DNA of 64,000 nt from assembly GCA_021371855.1 (NCBI GenBank), contig JAJFVL010000029.1:62001-126000 (forward strand), given 5' to 3'. How positions within the stretch are numbered: the stretch's first letter is position 1; each line of letters opens with the position of its first letter. A program made the translations under genes and the position numbers. The notes beneath the pieces were generated by a model. That model was not told the origin of the DNA and made no database searches. It saw only the letters and a list, made by a program, of their open reading frames with translations. Source of the DNA: Bacteroidales bacterium (GTDB lineage Bacteria; Bacteroidota; Bacteroidia; Bacteroidales; VadinHA17). This document shows positions 26,123 to 34,619 of the stretch, piece after piece.

Positions 26123-26360
26123 ATTAATTAAGTTTAACATATTTTCGATTACGTATACATATTTTCAAATTCTGTTCCAAAACTCTAAAAATGACATAAT
26201 GGCATAAATTATCAATAACAAGATGACAAAAAGGCAGTAAATTAATCATGGTAAAGGTTAAAATACTGATATTGTGATGGTATGGTTTTATGACAAATTG
26301 TTGCATTTTACTGATCCTGACCATTAAACCTCATTACCTAGACTTTTATCCTACGCAATC
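26123..26360. other. Intergenic stretch upstream of hsp20, no gene seen
   Basis: A/T-rich region on the far side of the hsp20 Shine-Dalgarno site. It should hold the hsp20 promoter, but no exact TAnnTTTG or CIRCE-like repeat could be found. A 66-codon minus-strand frame is present and has no protein-like features. Confidence 0.6.
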
Positions 26361-26433
26361 CACCTCATCCCCCAGCCCCTTCTCCCGAGGGAAAAGGGGA
26401 GAAAGAAAAAGATAGTCGTTTTGGATGAGGCGG
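26361..26433. repeat. Dispersed palindromic repeat, copy B
   Basis: An element bounded by the inverted motif CCTCATCC (26363-26370) / GGATGAGG (26423-26430), with an internal CCCCTTCTCCC...GGGGAGAA imperfect palindrome. Terminal and internal motifs match the elements near 14573 and 58701. It lies between the hsp20 upstream region and the AI-2E transporter gene. Confidence 0.75.
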
Positions 26434-26493
26434 AGTTGGAGAGTGTTTTAGGTCATGCAAAACATATTTTTAGCGAATTCCAAAAATTTGGAT

Positions 26494-26501
26494 TAGGTTT
26501 G
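26494..26501 (+). promoter_or_regulatory. Bacteroidota -7 promoter element for the AI-2E transporter
   Basis: TAGGTTTG fits TAnnTTTG exactly, with TTTAG at the -33 position. It is 21 nt before the ATG. Confidence 0.5.
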
Positions 26502-26522
26502 TAAAAAGTAACTCCTTTTACG

Positions 26523-27689
26523 ATGAAAGCAACACTACGAAATGTCCTCATCCTCTTTGGAATTTTGCTGCTTTTAGCCTGTGCCTGGTATTTCAGGAAT
26601 ATCGTTGCATACATACTGGTGTCTGGAGTCTTTTCTATAATGGGACGTCCCCTTGTAGATCTGTTCTGTAAAATCAGGATAAAGAGATGGGCTTTCCCAC
26701 GTTCGCTAAGCGCCTTGTTTACCTTGATAATAATCTGGGGCTCCATTGTCCTGTTTTTTGTAGTTTTCATCCCTCTGTTAACCACCCAGATTAATTACTT
26801 CTCAACAATCGATAGTTCTAAGATTGTTCAGCTTATCGGAGGCCCGATAACTAAGGTGGAGAATCTGTTCAGGGCTTTTAACAAAGAGATCACTAATGAT
26901 CTCTCCATTCAGGATTATATAACCGGAAAGATTTCAGGAGTGCTCAATATTAACCTTATACAGAATTTTCTGGGTTCAGTTATCAATATCCTCGGCAATA
27001 TTATTATTGCGATATTCTCAATTACATTTATTACATTTTTCTTTCTTAAGGACCAGCATCTGTTTTTTGAATTAATTCTTATCTGGGTTCCGGACAAATT
27101 CACTGGAAATGTATCAAGGGCTTTATACTCGATTAAAAAACTTCTTACAAGGTATTTTATCGGAATTGTAATACAGAGCACTTGCATAATGACACTTATT
27201 ACAATAGGCATGACCATTGCTGGTATCGATTTTCAACAAGCTCTGGTCATGGGACTGATTCTGGGAATTTTAAATGTTATCCCGTATGTCGGTCCATGGC
27301 TTGGATTGTTTATTGCAATAATAATGGGAGTTGCTTCTCACATCAATCAGGATTTTACTACTGTTGTAGTGCCTCTTGTTACCTATATGATAATAGTAGA
27401 GGCTGTTACACATTTAATTGATAATGTAATATTTCAACCCGTTATTTTCTCCAACAGTGTAAAAGCTCATCCTCTTGAAATTTTTATTGTGGTACTTGCT
27501 TCAGGATATGCTGCCGGTATTCCCGGGATGATATTGGGAATACCTGCCTATACCGTTTTAAGGGTTTTTGCACGAGAATTTTTTTATAATTTTAAAGCAG
27601 TACAAAAGATTACATCCAGCCTGCCATCGGAAGATATCGGACCAAAAAATCCTGTTCCGGGGAAAGGTGATGAAGAACCGATCGATTGA
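26523..27689 (+). CDS. AI-2E family transporter
   Basis: A 388-residue inner-membrane protein of the AI-2 exporter / PerM superfamily. Paired N-terminal helices (residues about 7-45 and 60-85) are followed by a soluble amphipathic region, then the C-terminal helix cluster. The conserved segments FITFFFLKD and GILNVIPYVGPWLG are diagnostic. Members have been linked to autoinducer-2 export and to Na+/H+ antiport; neither can be chosen here. It lies 85 bp ahead of the cyd genes on the same strand. Confidence 0.88.
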   Translation: MKATLRNVLILFGILLLLACAWYFRNIVAYILVSGVFSIMGRPLVDLFCKIRIKRWAFPRSLSALFTLIIIWGSIVLFFVVFIPLLTTQINYFSTIDSSKIVQLIGGPITKVENLFRAFNKEITNDLSIQDYITGKISGVLNINLIQNFLGSVINILGNIIIAIFSITFITFFFLKDQHLFFELILIWVPDKFTGNVSRALYSIKKLLTRYFIGIVIQSTCIMTLITIGMTIAGIDFQQALVMGLILGILNVIPYVGPWLGLFIAIIMGVASHINQDFTTVVVPLVTYMIIVEAVTHLIDNVIFQPVIFSNSVKAHPLEIFIVVLASGYAAGIPGMILGIPAYTVLRVFAREFFYNFKAVQKITSSLPSEDIGPKNPVPGKGDEEPID

Positions 27690-27774
27690 ACAGGTTCTTT
27701 AGTAATATTTAAGGTGTTGGCAGAATATAGTGTTTTTAATAAACTGCTTGGTAATGAAGTATTCATTCCCTGTT

Positions 27775-27993
27775 ATGAACCGACTCTTCCGTTTTTATTA
27801 TGAAGGATTCAGCAACATGTCATCATGGGGAAGGAAAGTCTGGATAATCATTATCATCAAGCTTTTTATAATGTTTGCCATTTTGAAGATCTTTTTTTTT
27901 CAGGATTTTCTTAAGAAGAAATATGATAATGATAAACAAAGAAGCGAATATGTATTGGATCAATTAATTAACTCTTCCGATGACCATGATTGA
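27775..27993 (+). CDS. DUF4492 protein upstream of cydA
   Basis: A 72-residue single-pass membrane protein (helix about 18-40, VWIIIIIKLFIMFAILKIFFF) starting MNRLFRFYYEGFSNMSSWG. It matches the DUF4492 family found directly before cydA in Bacteroidota. The ATG at 27775 fits family length better than GTG 27730 or ATG 27754. It overlaps the cydA start by 8-14 bp, which indicates translational coupling. It may be a cytochrome bd assembly or accessory subunit; that is inferred from gene order. Confidence 0.85.
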   Translation: MNRLFRFYYEGFSNMSSWGRKVWIIIIIKLFIMFAILKIFFFQDFLKKKYDNDKQRSEYVLDQLINSSDDHD

Positions 27994-29542
27994 AAATGTT
28001 GATTTAACCCTGGTGGGGTGGTCAAGAGCTCAATTTGCCCTCACAGCTGCTTACCACTGGCTTTTTGTTCCTCTGACGCTTGGATTATCTTTTATCCTTG
28101 CCATAATGGAAACAATTTATGTCAGGACAGGTAAAGAGGAATGGAAAAGGCTTACCCGTTTCTGGATGACGTTGTTCGGGATTAACTTCGCTATTGGTGT
28201 TGCGACCGGGATCATTCTTGAATTTGAGTTTGGCACAAACTGGTCGAATTATTCATGGTTTGTCGGGGATATTTTTGGCGCCCCGCTTGCAGTAGAAGGA
28301 ATCCTGGCTTTCTTTCTTGAATCGACTTTTGTTGCGGTTATGTTTTTTGGCTGGAATAAGGTGAGTAAGAAGTTCCATTTAATTTCTACCTGGCTGGTTG
28401 CAATAGGAGCCAATCTGTCTGCATTATGGATACTGGTAGCCAATGCATGGATGCAAAATCCTATCGGGATGGTGTTTAATCCTGAAACTGCACGAAATGA
28501 AATGGTCGATTTCTGGGCTGTCCTCTTTAATCAGGTTGCAATTGATAAGTTTTTGCATGCCATATCTTCGGGATTTCTGCTTGCATCAATGTTTGTTCTT
28601 GGCATCAGTTCATGGTTCCTTATCAGAAAGAGGGAAGAGCTTCTTGCAAAAAGAAGTATTCTGATAGCAGGGGTATTTGGTTTTTTATCTTCATTATTGA
28701 TTGCATATACCGGCGACAGTTCTGCCAGGACATTATCAAAAGTTCAGCCAGTCAAATTTGCCTCAATGGAAGCCTTGTATCAGGGGAAAAATAATGCCGG
28801 ATTGGTTGCAATGGGCTTTCTTAAAGACTCGGATAAGAAAATAGAAGAGGAAGTTATTAAGGATTTCGTATTTAAAATAGAGCTTCCGGGTTTTCTTTCA
28901 ATACTTACCGGAGGTGACAAAACCGGATATGTACCGGGGATAATTGATCATGTATCGGGCAATAAAGAAAAAGAGATACTGTCAGTTTCAGAAAAAATTA
29001 ACAGGGGTCAGTATGCCAGGAACGTTCTGAAGGATTACAAAAGTGCACGGACGGCAGGAGACAAGGAACAAGTTGAAAAAATCAAAGCAGTCTTTCAGGA
29101 TAAAGTGTTCCGGGAAAACTATTTCAGATACTTCGGTTATGCCTTTGTTGATAATCCAGGTGATGTGATTCCGAATGTACCGGTTGCATTTTATTCTTTT
29201 CATCTGATGGTAATGCTCGGTTTCTTCTTTATACTGCTCTTTGCAATGGCAGTATACTTCCTGTTCAGGGGAACCATATCAAAAAAGAAATGGTTTTTGT
29301 GGATAGCGCTTCTCTCAATACCCTTACCTTATATTGCCGGTGAGCTGGGTTGGGTTCTTACTGAAATGGGGCGCCAGCCTTGGATAATTCAGGATCTGAT
29401 GCCAGTGTCGGCAGCTGTTTCGCAAATCAGTTCCGGAACGGTAATAACAACTTTTATTCTATTTGCAGTTTTGTTTACAGCATTGCTTATCTCGGAAATA
29501 TCAATCATGGTTAAACAGATTAAAACAGGACCAAAACAATAA
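27980..29542 (+). CDS. cydA: Cytochrome bd oxidase subunit I
   Basis: A 520-residue haem-bearing subunit of quinol oxidase bd, which reduces O2 to water with high affinity. Nine or so helices are present. The haem b595-ligand His is in AAYHWLFVPLTLG, the haem b558 His in KFLHAISSGF, and the conserved quinol-site end is EMGRQPW. The periplasmic Q loop region (about 245-375) is hydrophilic and moderately long. ATG 27980 and 27986 are both possible; both overlap the DUF4492 gene. cydB follows after 12 bp. Confidence 0.97.
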   Translation: MTMIENVDLTLVGWSRAQFALTAAYHWLFVPLTLGLSFILAIMETIYVRTGKEEWKRLTRFWMTLFGINFAIGVATGIILEFEFGTNWSNYSWFVGDIFGAPLAVEGILAFFLESTFVAVMFFGWNKVSKKFHLISTWLVAIGANLSALWILVANAWMQNPIGMVFNPETARNEMVDFWAVLFNQVAIDKFLHAISSGFLLASMFVLGISSWFLIRKREELLAKRSILIAGVFGFLSSLLIAYTGDSSARTLSKVQPVKFASMEALYQGKNNAGLVAMGFLKDSDKKIEEEVIKDFVFKIELPGFLSILTGGDKTGYVPGIIDHVSGNKEKEILSVSEKINRGQYARNVLKDYKSARTAGDKEQVEKIKAVFQDKVFRENYFRYFGYAFVDNPGDVIPNVPVAFYSFHLMVMLGFFFILLFAMAVYFLFRGTISKKKWFLWIALLSIPLPYIAGELGWVLTEMGRQPWIIQDLMPVSAAVSQISSGTVITTFILFAVLFTALLISEISIMVKQIKTGPKQ

Positions 29543-29554
29543 GAGGGCAAAACT

Positions 29555-30685
29555 ATGACACTCATGATTTCATATTTATTTCTGCAGCACTATTGGTGGA
29601 TTATAGTCTCTCTTCTGGCAAGCCTGCTTGTATTCCTGATGTTTGTACAGGGAGGGCAGTCACTAATATTCTCCTTACCTGAAAGCGATCTGCATACAAC
29701 AATGATAATTAATGCCCTGGGGCGTAAATGGGAATTTACTTTCACAACACTTGTTACCTTCGGAGGTGCGTTTTTTGCTTCATTCCCTCTTTTCTATGCT
29801 ACCAGCTTCGGAGGCGCCTACTGGCTTTGGATAGCAATATTGTTCAGTTTCATAATACAGGCGGTAGCATATGAATTCAGGTCAAAACCTAAAAATGTTT
29901 TCGGAAGAAGAACGTTCGACACATTTCTTTTCATTAATGGTTCGCTGGGCCCGTTTCTTATTGGAACAGCAGTAGCCACATTCTTCACCGGCTCCCAGTT
30001 TATCCTGAATGAAATGAATCAGGTAAAATGGTTAACATCATGGTACGGGTTGGAAGCTCTGATGAATGTAAGGAACCTTGCCCTTGGTTTTGCAGTCTTG
30101 TTACTTTCAAGGATTAACAGCCTACTTTATATTATAAACACTATTAATGATCAGACGCTCAATGACAGATCACGAAAACGGCTGATTGTTAATTCAGTCT
30201 TTTTTCTTGTTTTCTTCCTGTTCTTTCTGATTTCGCTCGTCTTCTCAACAGGATTTGCTGCCGATCCTTCAACAGGGGCAATCACATTGGTAAAGCATAA
30301 GTACCTGCTGAATTTTATTCAGATGCCTGTTGTATTGGCTATGTGCCTGGCGGGTGTTGTTGGAGTTCTATATGGTATTGGTATTACAGTATTGCGGAAA
30401 AGTACAAAAGGGATATGGTTCACCGGGACAGGAACCGTGCTTGCTGTATTCTCTTTGTTATTGGTAGCAGGCTTTAACGGGACTTCATTCTATCCCTCTG
30501 CCAGTGACCTTGAAAGTTCTTTGACAATACATAATGCATCTTCGAGCCGTTTCACATTGACAGTTATGATGTATATCTCATTTATTATACCCTTTGTTTT
30601 TGCTTATATCTGGTACGCCTGGAAATCGATTAATAATAGTAAGATAAATGTTGATGAAATGAAATCAGAGGAACACAAATATTAA
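29555..30685 (+). CDS. cydB: Cytochrome bd oxidase subunit II
   Basis: A 376-residue membrane partner of CydA, with about eight hydrophobic helices and the typical N-terminal FVQGGQSLIF segment. It lacks haem ligands of its own and stabilises the haem b595/d site. It is encoded 12 bp after cydA. A 38-residue membrane ORF follows at 30803. Operon order is DUF4492-cydA-cydB-small ORF. No cydCD-type haem/thiol exporter genes are adjacent. Confidence 0.97.
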   Translation: MTLMISYLFLQHYWWIIVSLLASLLVFLMFVQGGQSLIFSLPESDLHTTMIINALGRKWEFTFTTLVTFGGAFFASFPLFYATSFGGAYWLWIAILFSFIIQAVAYEFRSKPKNVFGRRTFDTFLFINGSLGPFLIGTAVATFFTGSQFILNEMNQVKWLTSWYGLEALMNVRNLALGFAVLLLSRINSLLYIINTINDQTLNDRSRKRLIVNSVFFLVFFLFFLISLVFSTGFAADPSTGAITLVKHKYLLNFIQMPVVLAMCLAGVVGVLYGIGITVLRKSTKGIWFTGTGTVLAVFSLLLVAGFNGTSFYPSASDLESSLTIHNASSSRFTLTVMMYISFIIPFVFAYIWYAWKSINNSKINVDEMKSEEHKY

Positions 30686-30802
30686 GGCTGAAGGCAGTAG
30701 ACGGAATGCTGGGAAGCAGCAAACCTAAATAAGATGAATTGTTTAAAACTTCTGTCACCTGTTGCCCGTCAATCAAAAACTCAGATAAATATATTATAAA
30801 AC

Positions 30803-30919
30803 ATGTACTTAAGTGAAATTCTCCAATACCTCGTCTGGCCGGCTTTTATTGCATTAAACTGGTTTGTAATAAAATTTGCGTTATCTGTTTACGAAAAGAA
30901 ATTCCCTGAAAAGGAGTAA
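30803..30919 (+). CDS. 38-residue single-helix membrane protein, candidate small bd-oxidase subunit
   Basis: This ORF has 38 codons plus TAA. It starts MYLSEILQYLVWPAFIALNW, has one hydrophobic helix (about 8-29, with two Trp residues) and ends in a charged tail VYEKKFPEKE. The inside-positive tail, length and location after cydB resemble the CydX/CydS/CydH accessory subunits of bd oxidases, but the sequence is not CydX itself. It lies 117 bp after cydB and 7 bp before the convergent pssA end. A real small gene is likely from its composition; the link to the oxidase is inference. Confidence 0.6.
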   Translation: MYLSEILQYLVWPAFIALNWFVIKFALSVYEKKFPEKE

Positions 30920-30926
30920 CTATTGT

Positions 30927-31631
30927 TCAGAAGAGCAGTGACAAAAAAGAAGCTATTAAATAGATAGGTATTATAAGCGGTGCAGCCGCGATTCCGAAAA
31001 TTATCATAGAGAGAAGAACTGATACGATCAGAATGTATCTTCCCTCATTTCCTTTTAATTTAAGATTTGAAACCTTCAGAGAAAGCAATGGTATCCTGGT
31101 TACCATTAACAATGATAAAACTATTGTAAAAACCGTCAGTATTAATGGAGATCCGGTAAAAGTATCTAATATTGACGGATGGGGGTAATGTGTGGCTATG
31201 ACGAAAGAGATTACAGCAATTGCATTCGCGGGAGTGGGTAATCCCCTGAAAGTTGTGGTCTGGGTGGTATCAATGTTAAATTTTGCCAGGCGCAAAGCTG
31301 CGCAAACGGGCATAATGGCAGGTATTATTAATATAAGTGCAGCTTTTATACCAGTTGTTGGTGCAAAATAAAAAGTACCCTTAAGCAATTGATAGATAAT
31401 AAGTCCGGGTGCCACACCAAAACTTACAACATCGGCCAGGCTGTCGAGCTCTTTTCCTATTTCGGAATATTTTTTCAGTAATCTGGCAGAGAACCCATCC
31501 AGAAAATCGAAAATCATTGCTGCAAGGATAAGCCATGATGCAACTACAATTTGCCCGTTAGCTGCAAAAATTGCAGCAATAAATCCTGATGCAAGATTTA
31601 GTGAAGTTATAAAGTTGGGAATATGTCTCAT
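30927..31631 (-). CDS. pssA: CDP-diacylglycerol-serine O-phosphatidyltransferase
   Basis: A 234-residue membrane enzyme that makes phosphatidylserine from CDP-diacylglycerol and serine, the substrate for the psd product encoded about 6.5 kb away. The CDP-alcohol phosphotransferase motif Dx2DGx2ARx8Gx3Dx3D is complete at residues 42-67 (FDFLDGFSARLLKKY...GKELDSLAD). About seven helices are present. It is divergent from the HAD gene, with the two -7 elements 24 bp apart. Confidence 0.95.
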   Translation of the reverse strand: MRHIPNFITSLNLASGFIAAIFAANGQIVVASWLILAAMIFDFLDGFSARLLKKYSEIGKELDSLADVVSFGVAPGLIIYQLLKGTFYFAPTTGIKAALILIIPAIMPVCAALRLAKFNIDTTQTTTFRGLPTPANAIAVISFVIATHYPHPSILDTFTGSPLILTVFTIVLSLLMVTRIPLLSLKVSNLKLKGNEGRYILIVSVLLSMIIFGIAAAPLIIPIYLIASFLSLLF

Positions 31632-31664
31632 CGTTAAAAGAAATATATTAGTTCAGAAGGGGAG

Positions 31665-31672
31665 CAAAATTA
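31665..31672 (-). promoter_or_regulatory. Bacteroidota -7 promoter element for pssA
   Basis: The reverse complement reads TAATTTTG, an exact TAnnTTTG match, 33 nt before the pssA ATG. No clear -33 element is present. Confidence 0.5.
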
Positions 31673-31696
31673 AGAAAATCTTCTCTCTTTTATTAT

Positions 31697-31704
31697 TAGA
31701 TTTG
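31697..31704 (+). promoter_or_regulatory. Bacteroidota -7 promoter element for the HAD gene
   Basis: TAGATTTG matches TAnnTTTG exactly, 19 nt before the ATG at 31724. It lies within the upstream region of the divergent pssA promoter, so the two promoters overlap. Confidence 0.5.
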
Positions 31705-31723
31705 CATTAAAATCAGGTATTTG

Positions 31724-32176
31724 ATGACTGACTTCAGGAACATAAAGATTGCGGTCGATTTTGATGGGACAATAGTCGACCATGAGTACCCTGCAATAGG
31801 TAAAGAGAAACTTTTTGCTTTTCAGACATTAAAGGAACTCGACAAATTGGGAGTCAGGCTTATTCTATGGACTTTCCGGACAGGAAAGGAACTTGACGAT
31901 GCCGTGGAATTCTGCCGGAAAAATGGCATTGAGTTTTATGCTGTTAATAAGAGTTATCCCGAAGAGGTCTTTGACGGAACCGTGAGCCGCAAGATTGATG
32001 CAGATATTTATATTGACGATAAGAATATCGGAGGTTTCCCTGGCTGGAGTGAAATATGGCAGATACTCTTCCCTTATGAACTTCAGCAGGAAGAGTCTGA
32101 AAAGAGAATTATCTCAGCACAGAATAATGTTTTTAAACGGTTATTTGGCAGAAGAATCAGGACAAATGAGAGATGA
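31724..32176 (+). CDS. HAD-superfamily hydrolase, BT0820 type
   Basis: A 150-residue minimal HAD phosphatase. The nucleophile motif is AVDFDGTIVDH, the motif II Thr is in LILWTFRTGKEL, and motif IV is ADIYIDDKNIGG. The PAIGKEKLFAFQTLKELDKLG segment is typical of the Bacteroidota BT0820-like group. It is cytoplasmic. The start is ATG 31724, directly after an in-frame TTG. The substrate is unknown. A long inverted repeat follows its stop. Confidence 0.88.
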   Translation: MTDFRNIKIAVDFDGTIVDHEYPAIGKEKLFAFQTLKELDKLGVRLILWTFRTGKELDDAVEFCRKNGIEFYAVNKSYPEEVFDGTVSRKIDADIYIDDKNIGGFPGWSEIWQILFPYELQQEESEKRIISAQNNVFKRLFGRRIRTNER

Positions 32177-32180
32177 ATAT

Positions 32181-32249
32181 ATGAAACCTCCATGTTTTCA
32201 AAAACACTTACCAGAATGAAAATAATCTTTCAAAACATGGAGGTTCCAT
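32181..32249. repeat. Long inverted repeat between HAD and glutaminyl cyclase genes
   Basis: Two arms of 22 bp (32181-32202 and 32228-32249) with a 14-bp perfect core AACCTCCATGTTTT / AAAACATGGAGGTT and only two mismatches overall, around a 25-nt spacer. It lies 5 bp after the HAD stop and 29 bp before the next start. There is no T run after it, so it is not a classical terminator. A small MITE-like insertion or an mRNA processing/stability hairpin are possible. Confidence 0.8.
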
Positions 32250-32277
32250 TCAACCTTAAAATTAAAATTATTTACGG

Positions 32278-33384
32278 ATGAAATACCTTATTTACTTTTT
32301 TGTTATGCTTCTCTTTACATGGACAATTTCATGTTCGGGACGGTCAGAAAAGAAGTCACATAAAGAAATTCCTGTTGCCTCTGTGCCAGATGCAGCAGCA
32401 GCTCCCAAACTTATTAAAATGATTTCGCCTGAAGAGAATACTGGTTTTAAACTAAAAGAACCGGTTAAAATTGTTCTTCAAACTACAAATAAAAACAGAC
32501 AGCCCGATTCGGTACTGATATTTTTTAATGGGAAAGAAATTGCAACACTCAGATCAGAACCATGGGGATATTCAATTCCTCCTGATTTCACCATTACGAC
32601 CGGACAGAAATCTGTAAAAGCCGTGGCTTACATTGAAGGCCATTCACAGAGTCCTGTCACAAGGTTTGTGATTTTTTATTCTGACATTATTCCTAAAAGA
32701 TATGGATATAAGGTGGTAAACTCATATACCCACGACCGAAATGCTTTTACCCAGGGACTGGTTTACGACAAAGGGAAAATATTTGAGAGTACAGGGCAGG
32801 TGACCGAGTCGACATTAAGAGAGGTGGATCTTGAAACAGGGAAGATTATCAGACAGCATAATCTTGAATCATCTTTGTTTGGAGAAGGCATTGCTATTTA
32901 TGGTAACCGTATCTATCAGGTTACATGGCAAAACAAAGTCGGATTTATTTATGAAAAATCAACTTTTAATCAGATAAATAAAATTTACTATGCTACGGAG
33001 GGCTGGGGCCTGGCAACCATGGACGACAAAATAGTAATGAGCGACGGGACAAATATACTCTATTTCTATGAGCCTGAAATGTTTACTTCTGTATCATCGG
33101 TAGAGGTTTATGACAATGAAAAGAAAGTTGATTCACTTAATGAGCTTGAATATATTGATGGTGAAATATGGGCCAATATCTGGATGACCGATCTTATTGC
33201 GCGAATTGATCCGGTCAGTGGAAAAGTGCTGGCTTATATTGATCTGAAAGGCATTTTGCCGAAATCTGAGAGAACTGCTGAAACTGATGTTCTTAACGGG
33301 ATCGCTTACGACCAGTCCGGCAGAAGGATTTTCGTCACCGGGAAAAAGTGGCCGAAACTTTATGAGATCAGGCTTACTGAATGA
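32278..33384 (+). CDS. Glutaminyl-peptide cyclotransferase family lipoprotein
   Basis: A 368-residue protein. The signal peptide carries a lipobox (WTISC, Cys19), so it is a lipoprotein. An Ig-like region (about 48-135) precedes a five-bladed beta-propeller of the plant/bacterial glutamine cyclotransferase family: THDRNAFTQGLVYDKGKIFESTGQ, GEGIAIYGNRIYQVTW and LNELEYIDGEIWANIW are the blade signatures. It would form N-terminal pyroglutamate on exported proteins or peptides. It ends overlapping the convergent lipid kinase by 11 bp. Confidence 0.9.
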   Translation: MKYLIYFFVMLLFTWTISCSGRSEKKSHKEIPVASVPDAAAAPKLIKMISPEENTGFKLKEPVKIVLQTTNKNRQPDSVLIFFNGKEIATLRSEPWGYSIPPDFTITTGQKSVKAVAYIEGHSQSPVTRFVIFYSDIIPKRYGYKVVNSYTHDRNAFTQGLVYDKGKIFESTGQVTESTLREVDLETGKIIRQHNLESSLFGEGIAIYGNRIYQVTWQNKVGFIYEKSTFNQINKIYYATEGWGLATMDDKIVMSDGTNILYFYEPEMFTSVSSVEVYDNEKKVDSLNELEYIDGEIWANIWMTDLIARIDPVSGKVLAYIDLKGILPKSERTAETDVLNGIAYDQSGRRIFVTGKKWPKLYEIRLTE

Positions 33385-34327
33385 GTCTTGTTCCGTATAC
33401 TATATTTACGCTTGCAGGGATGATGCTGAATTCCATGGGTGTATGTCCAAGTAATTCCCCATCGGCTTCGGCGTAAATTAAAGAATCAGAACCTATTTTC
33501 AGGCTTTTGCATCTGTATCCATCAATTTTAGGGTGGCTGAGTATTGAACCATCATATAGTATTTTCAGATTCCTGATAATCTCAATCTTTCCTATTCCTT
33601 TAATTATGGTAACATCAAGTAGTCCGTCATCAGGCAAAGCATTTGGTGTTTGCCTCATGCCGCCTCCGCAGTATTTACCGTTTCCTATATTAATTGAAAA
33701 AATATCAGCATTGATTTTTTCGCCATCAATTATTATTTGGGCCCTTGTGGTTTTATACGAGAGAAGGCACATCAGCAGATTGTAGAAATAGATACCCTTT
33801 CCACTCCATCCCTTCTCTTTATGTGTATTGGTCCTTTTTATGACAACAGATTCAAATCCTAATCCTGCAATGTTTATAAAAAACCTGTTTTTCTTCTCCG
33901 ATCCTTCAAAAAAGCTGATAAGGCCAATATCGTGTAACATCAGTTTATTATCGTGGATTATCTTAATTGCTTTTTCATAATCGCGGGGTATTCCAAACAT
34001 TCTGCTCCAATCATTTCCTGTTCCTATCGGTATCAATGCGAGAGATATATCTCTTGTGGGACATTCCTTATTTAGAAAAACGCCATTTACGACCTCGTTG
34101 AGGGTCCCATCGCCTCCCACTGTTATTATCTTTCTGAAACCGGCAGTAATGCCATCCAGCGTAAGGACAATTGCATGGCCTCTTTTTTCTGTAAATTCTG
34201 CAATGAATGGCAGATCCTCTTTTTTTAGAAGTTCCGAAATCTTTTTCCAGTTCTTTTTCCCTTCGCCATTACCGGCGTTGGGGTTAACTATGACCAGCCA
34301 TTCATTCCGGTCAGATTTTTTGTCCAT
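33374..34327 (-). CDS. Diacylglycerol/sphingoid lipid kinase family protein
   Basis: A 317-residue cytoplasmic enzyme of the DagK/YegS family. The N-terminal VIVNPNAGNGEGKKNW and the nucleotide-binding GGDGTLNEVVNG are diagnostic. IPIGTGNDWSRMFGIP is the third block, and the C-terminal beta domain follows (about 150-317). It phosphorylates a lipid such as diacylglycerol using ATP; in Bacteroidota, sphingoid bases are another possible substrate. It is transcribed toward the glutaminyl cyclase gene, with overlapping ends. Confidence 0.92.
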   Translation of the reverse strand: MDKKSDRNEWLVIVNPNAGNGEGKKNWKKISELLKKEDLPFIAEFTEKRGHAIVLTLDGITAGFRKIITVGGDGTLNEVVNGVFLNKECPTRDISLALIPIGTGNDWSRMFGIPRDYEKAIKIIHDNKLMLHDIGLISFFEGSEKKNRFFINIAGLGFESVVIKRTNTHKEKGWSGKGIYFYNLLMCLLSYKTTRAQIIIDGEKINADIFSINIGNGKYCGGGMRQTPNALPDDGLLDVTIIKGIGKIEIIRNLKILYDGSILSHPKIDGYRCKSLKIGSDSLIYAEADGELLGHTPMEFSIIPASVNIVYGTRLIQ

Positions 34328-34480
34328 CTGTTGGTCAGGTTAGGTTGAAGACAAAGATGTAAATAAATTGGCTGATTTTTAATAACTCGTTTTAGTATTG
34401 TGAAGATGATGTATTTAGAAATATTAATATTTGTAAAAGCTCACTAAATCAACTGTTTGCATTTACCAGTAATAGTTGAA

Positions 34481-34503
34481 TTATTAACAAAAGGTGTTAA
34501 TAA
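34481..34503. promoter_or_regulatory. Inverted repeat upstream of parA
   Basis: Perfect 9-bp arms TTATTAACA / TGTTAATAA with a 5-nt spacer in the 292-bp gap before parA. Each arm differs from the DnaA box TTATCCACA at two positions. It could be an operator, a weak DnaA-site pair or part of an origin-proximal region; none is proven. Confidence 0.4.
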
Positions 34504-34619
34504 CATGTTGAAAACCCCGAAAAAAATGTTTACAATTACATCTTTGGCTGCCAAGGGAGGAAGATCATAAATAGTAAATTTGAAACTCAAAATATAACAT
34601 AAATTATTAAATTAAAGAG

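Noticed and set aside
26124..26324. 66-codon minus-strand ORF upstream of hsp20
   Set aside because: A/T-driven open frame with no signal peptide, domain or conserved spacing, overlapping the hsp20 promoter region.
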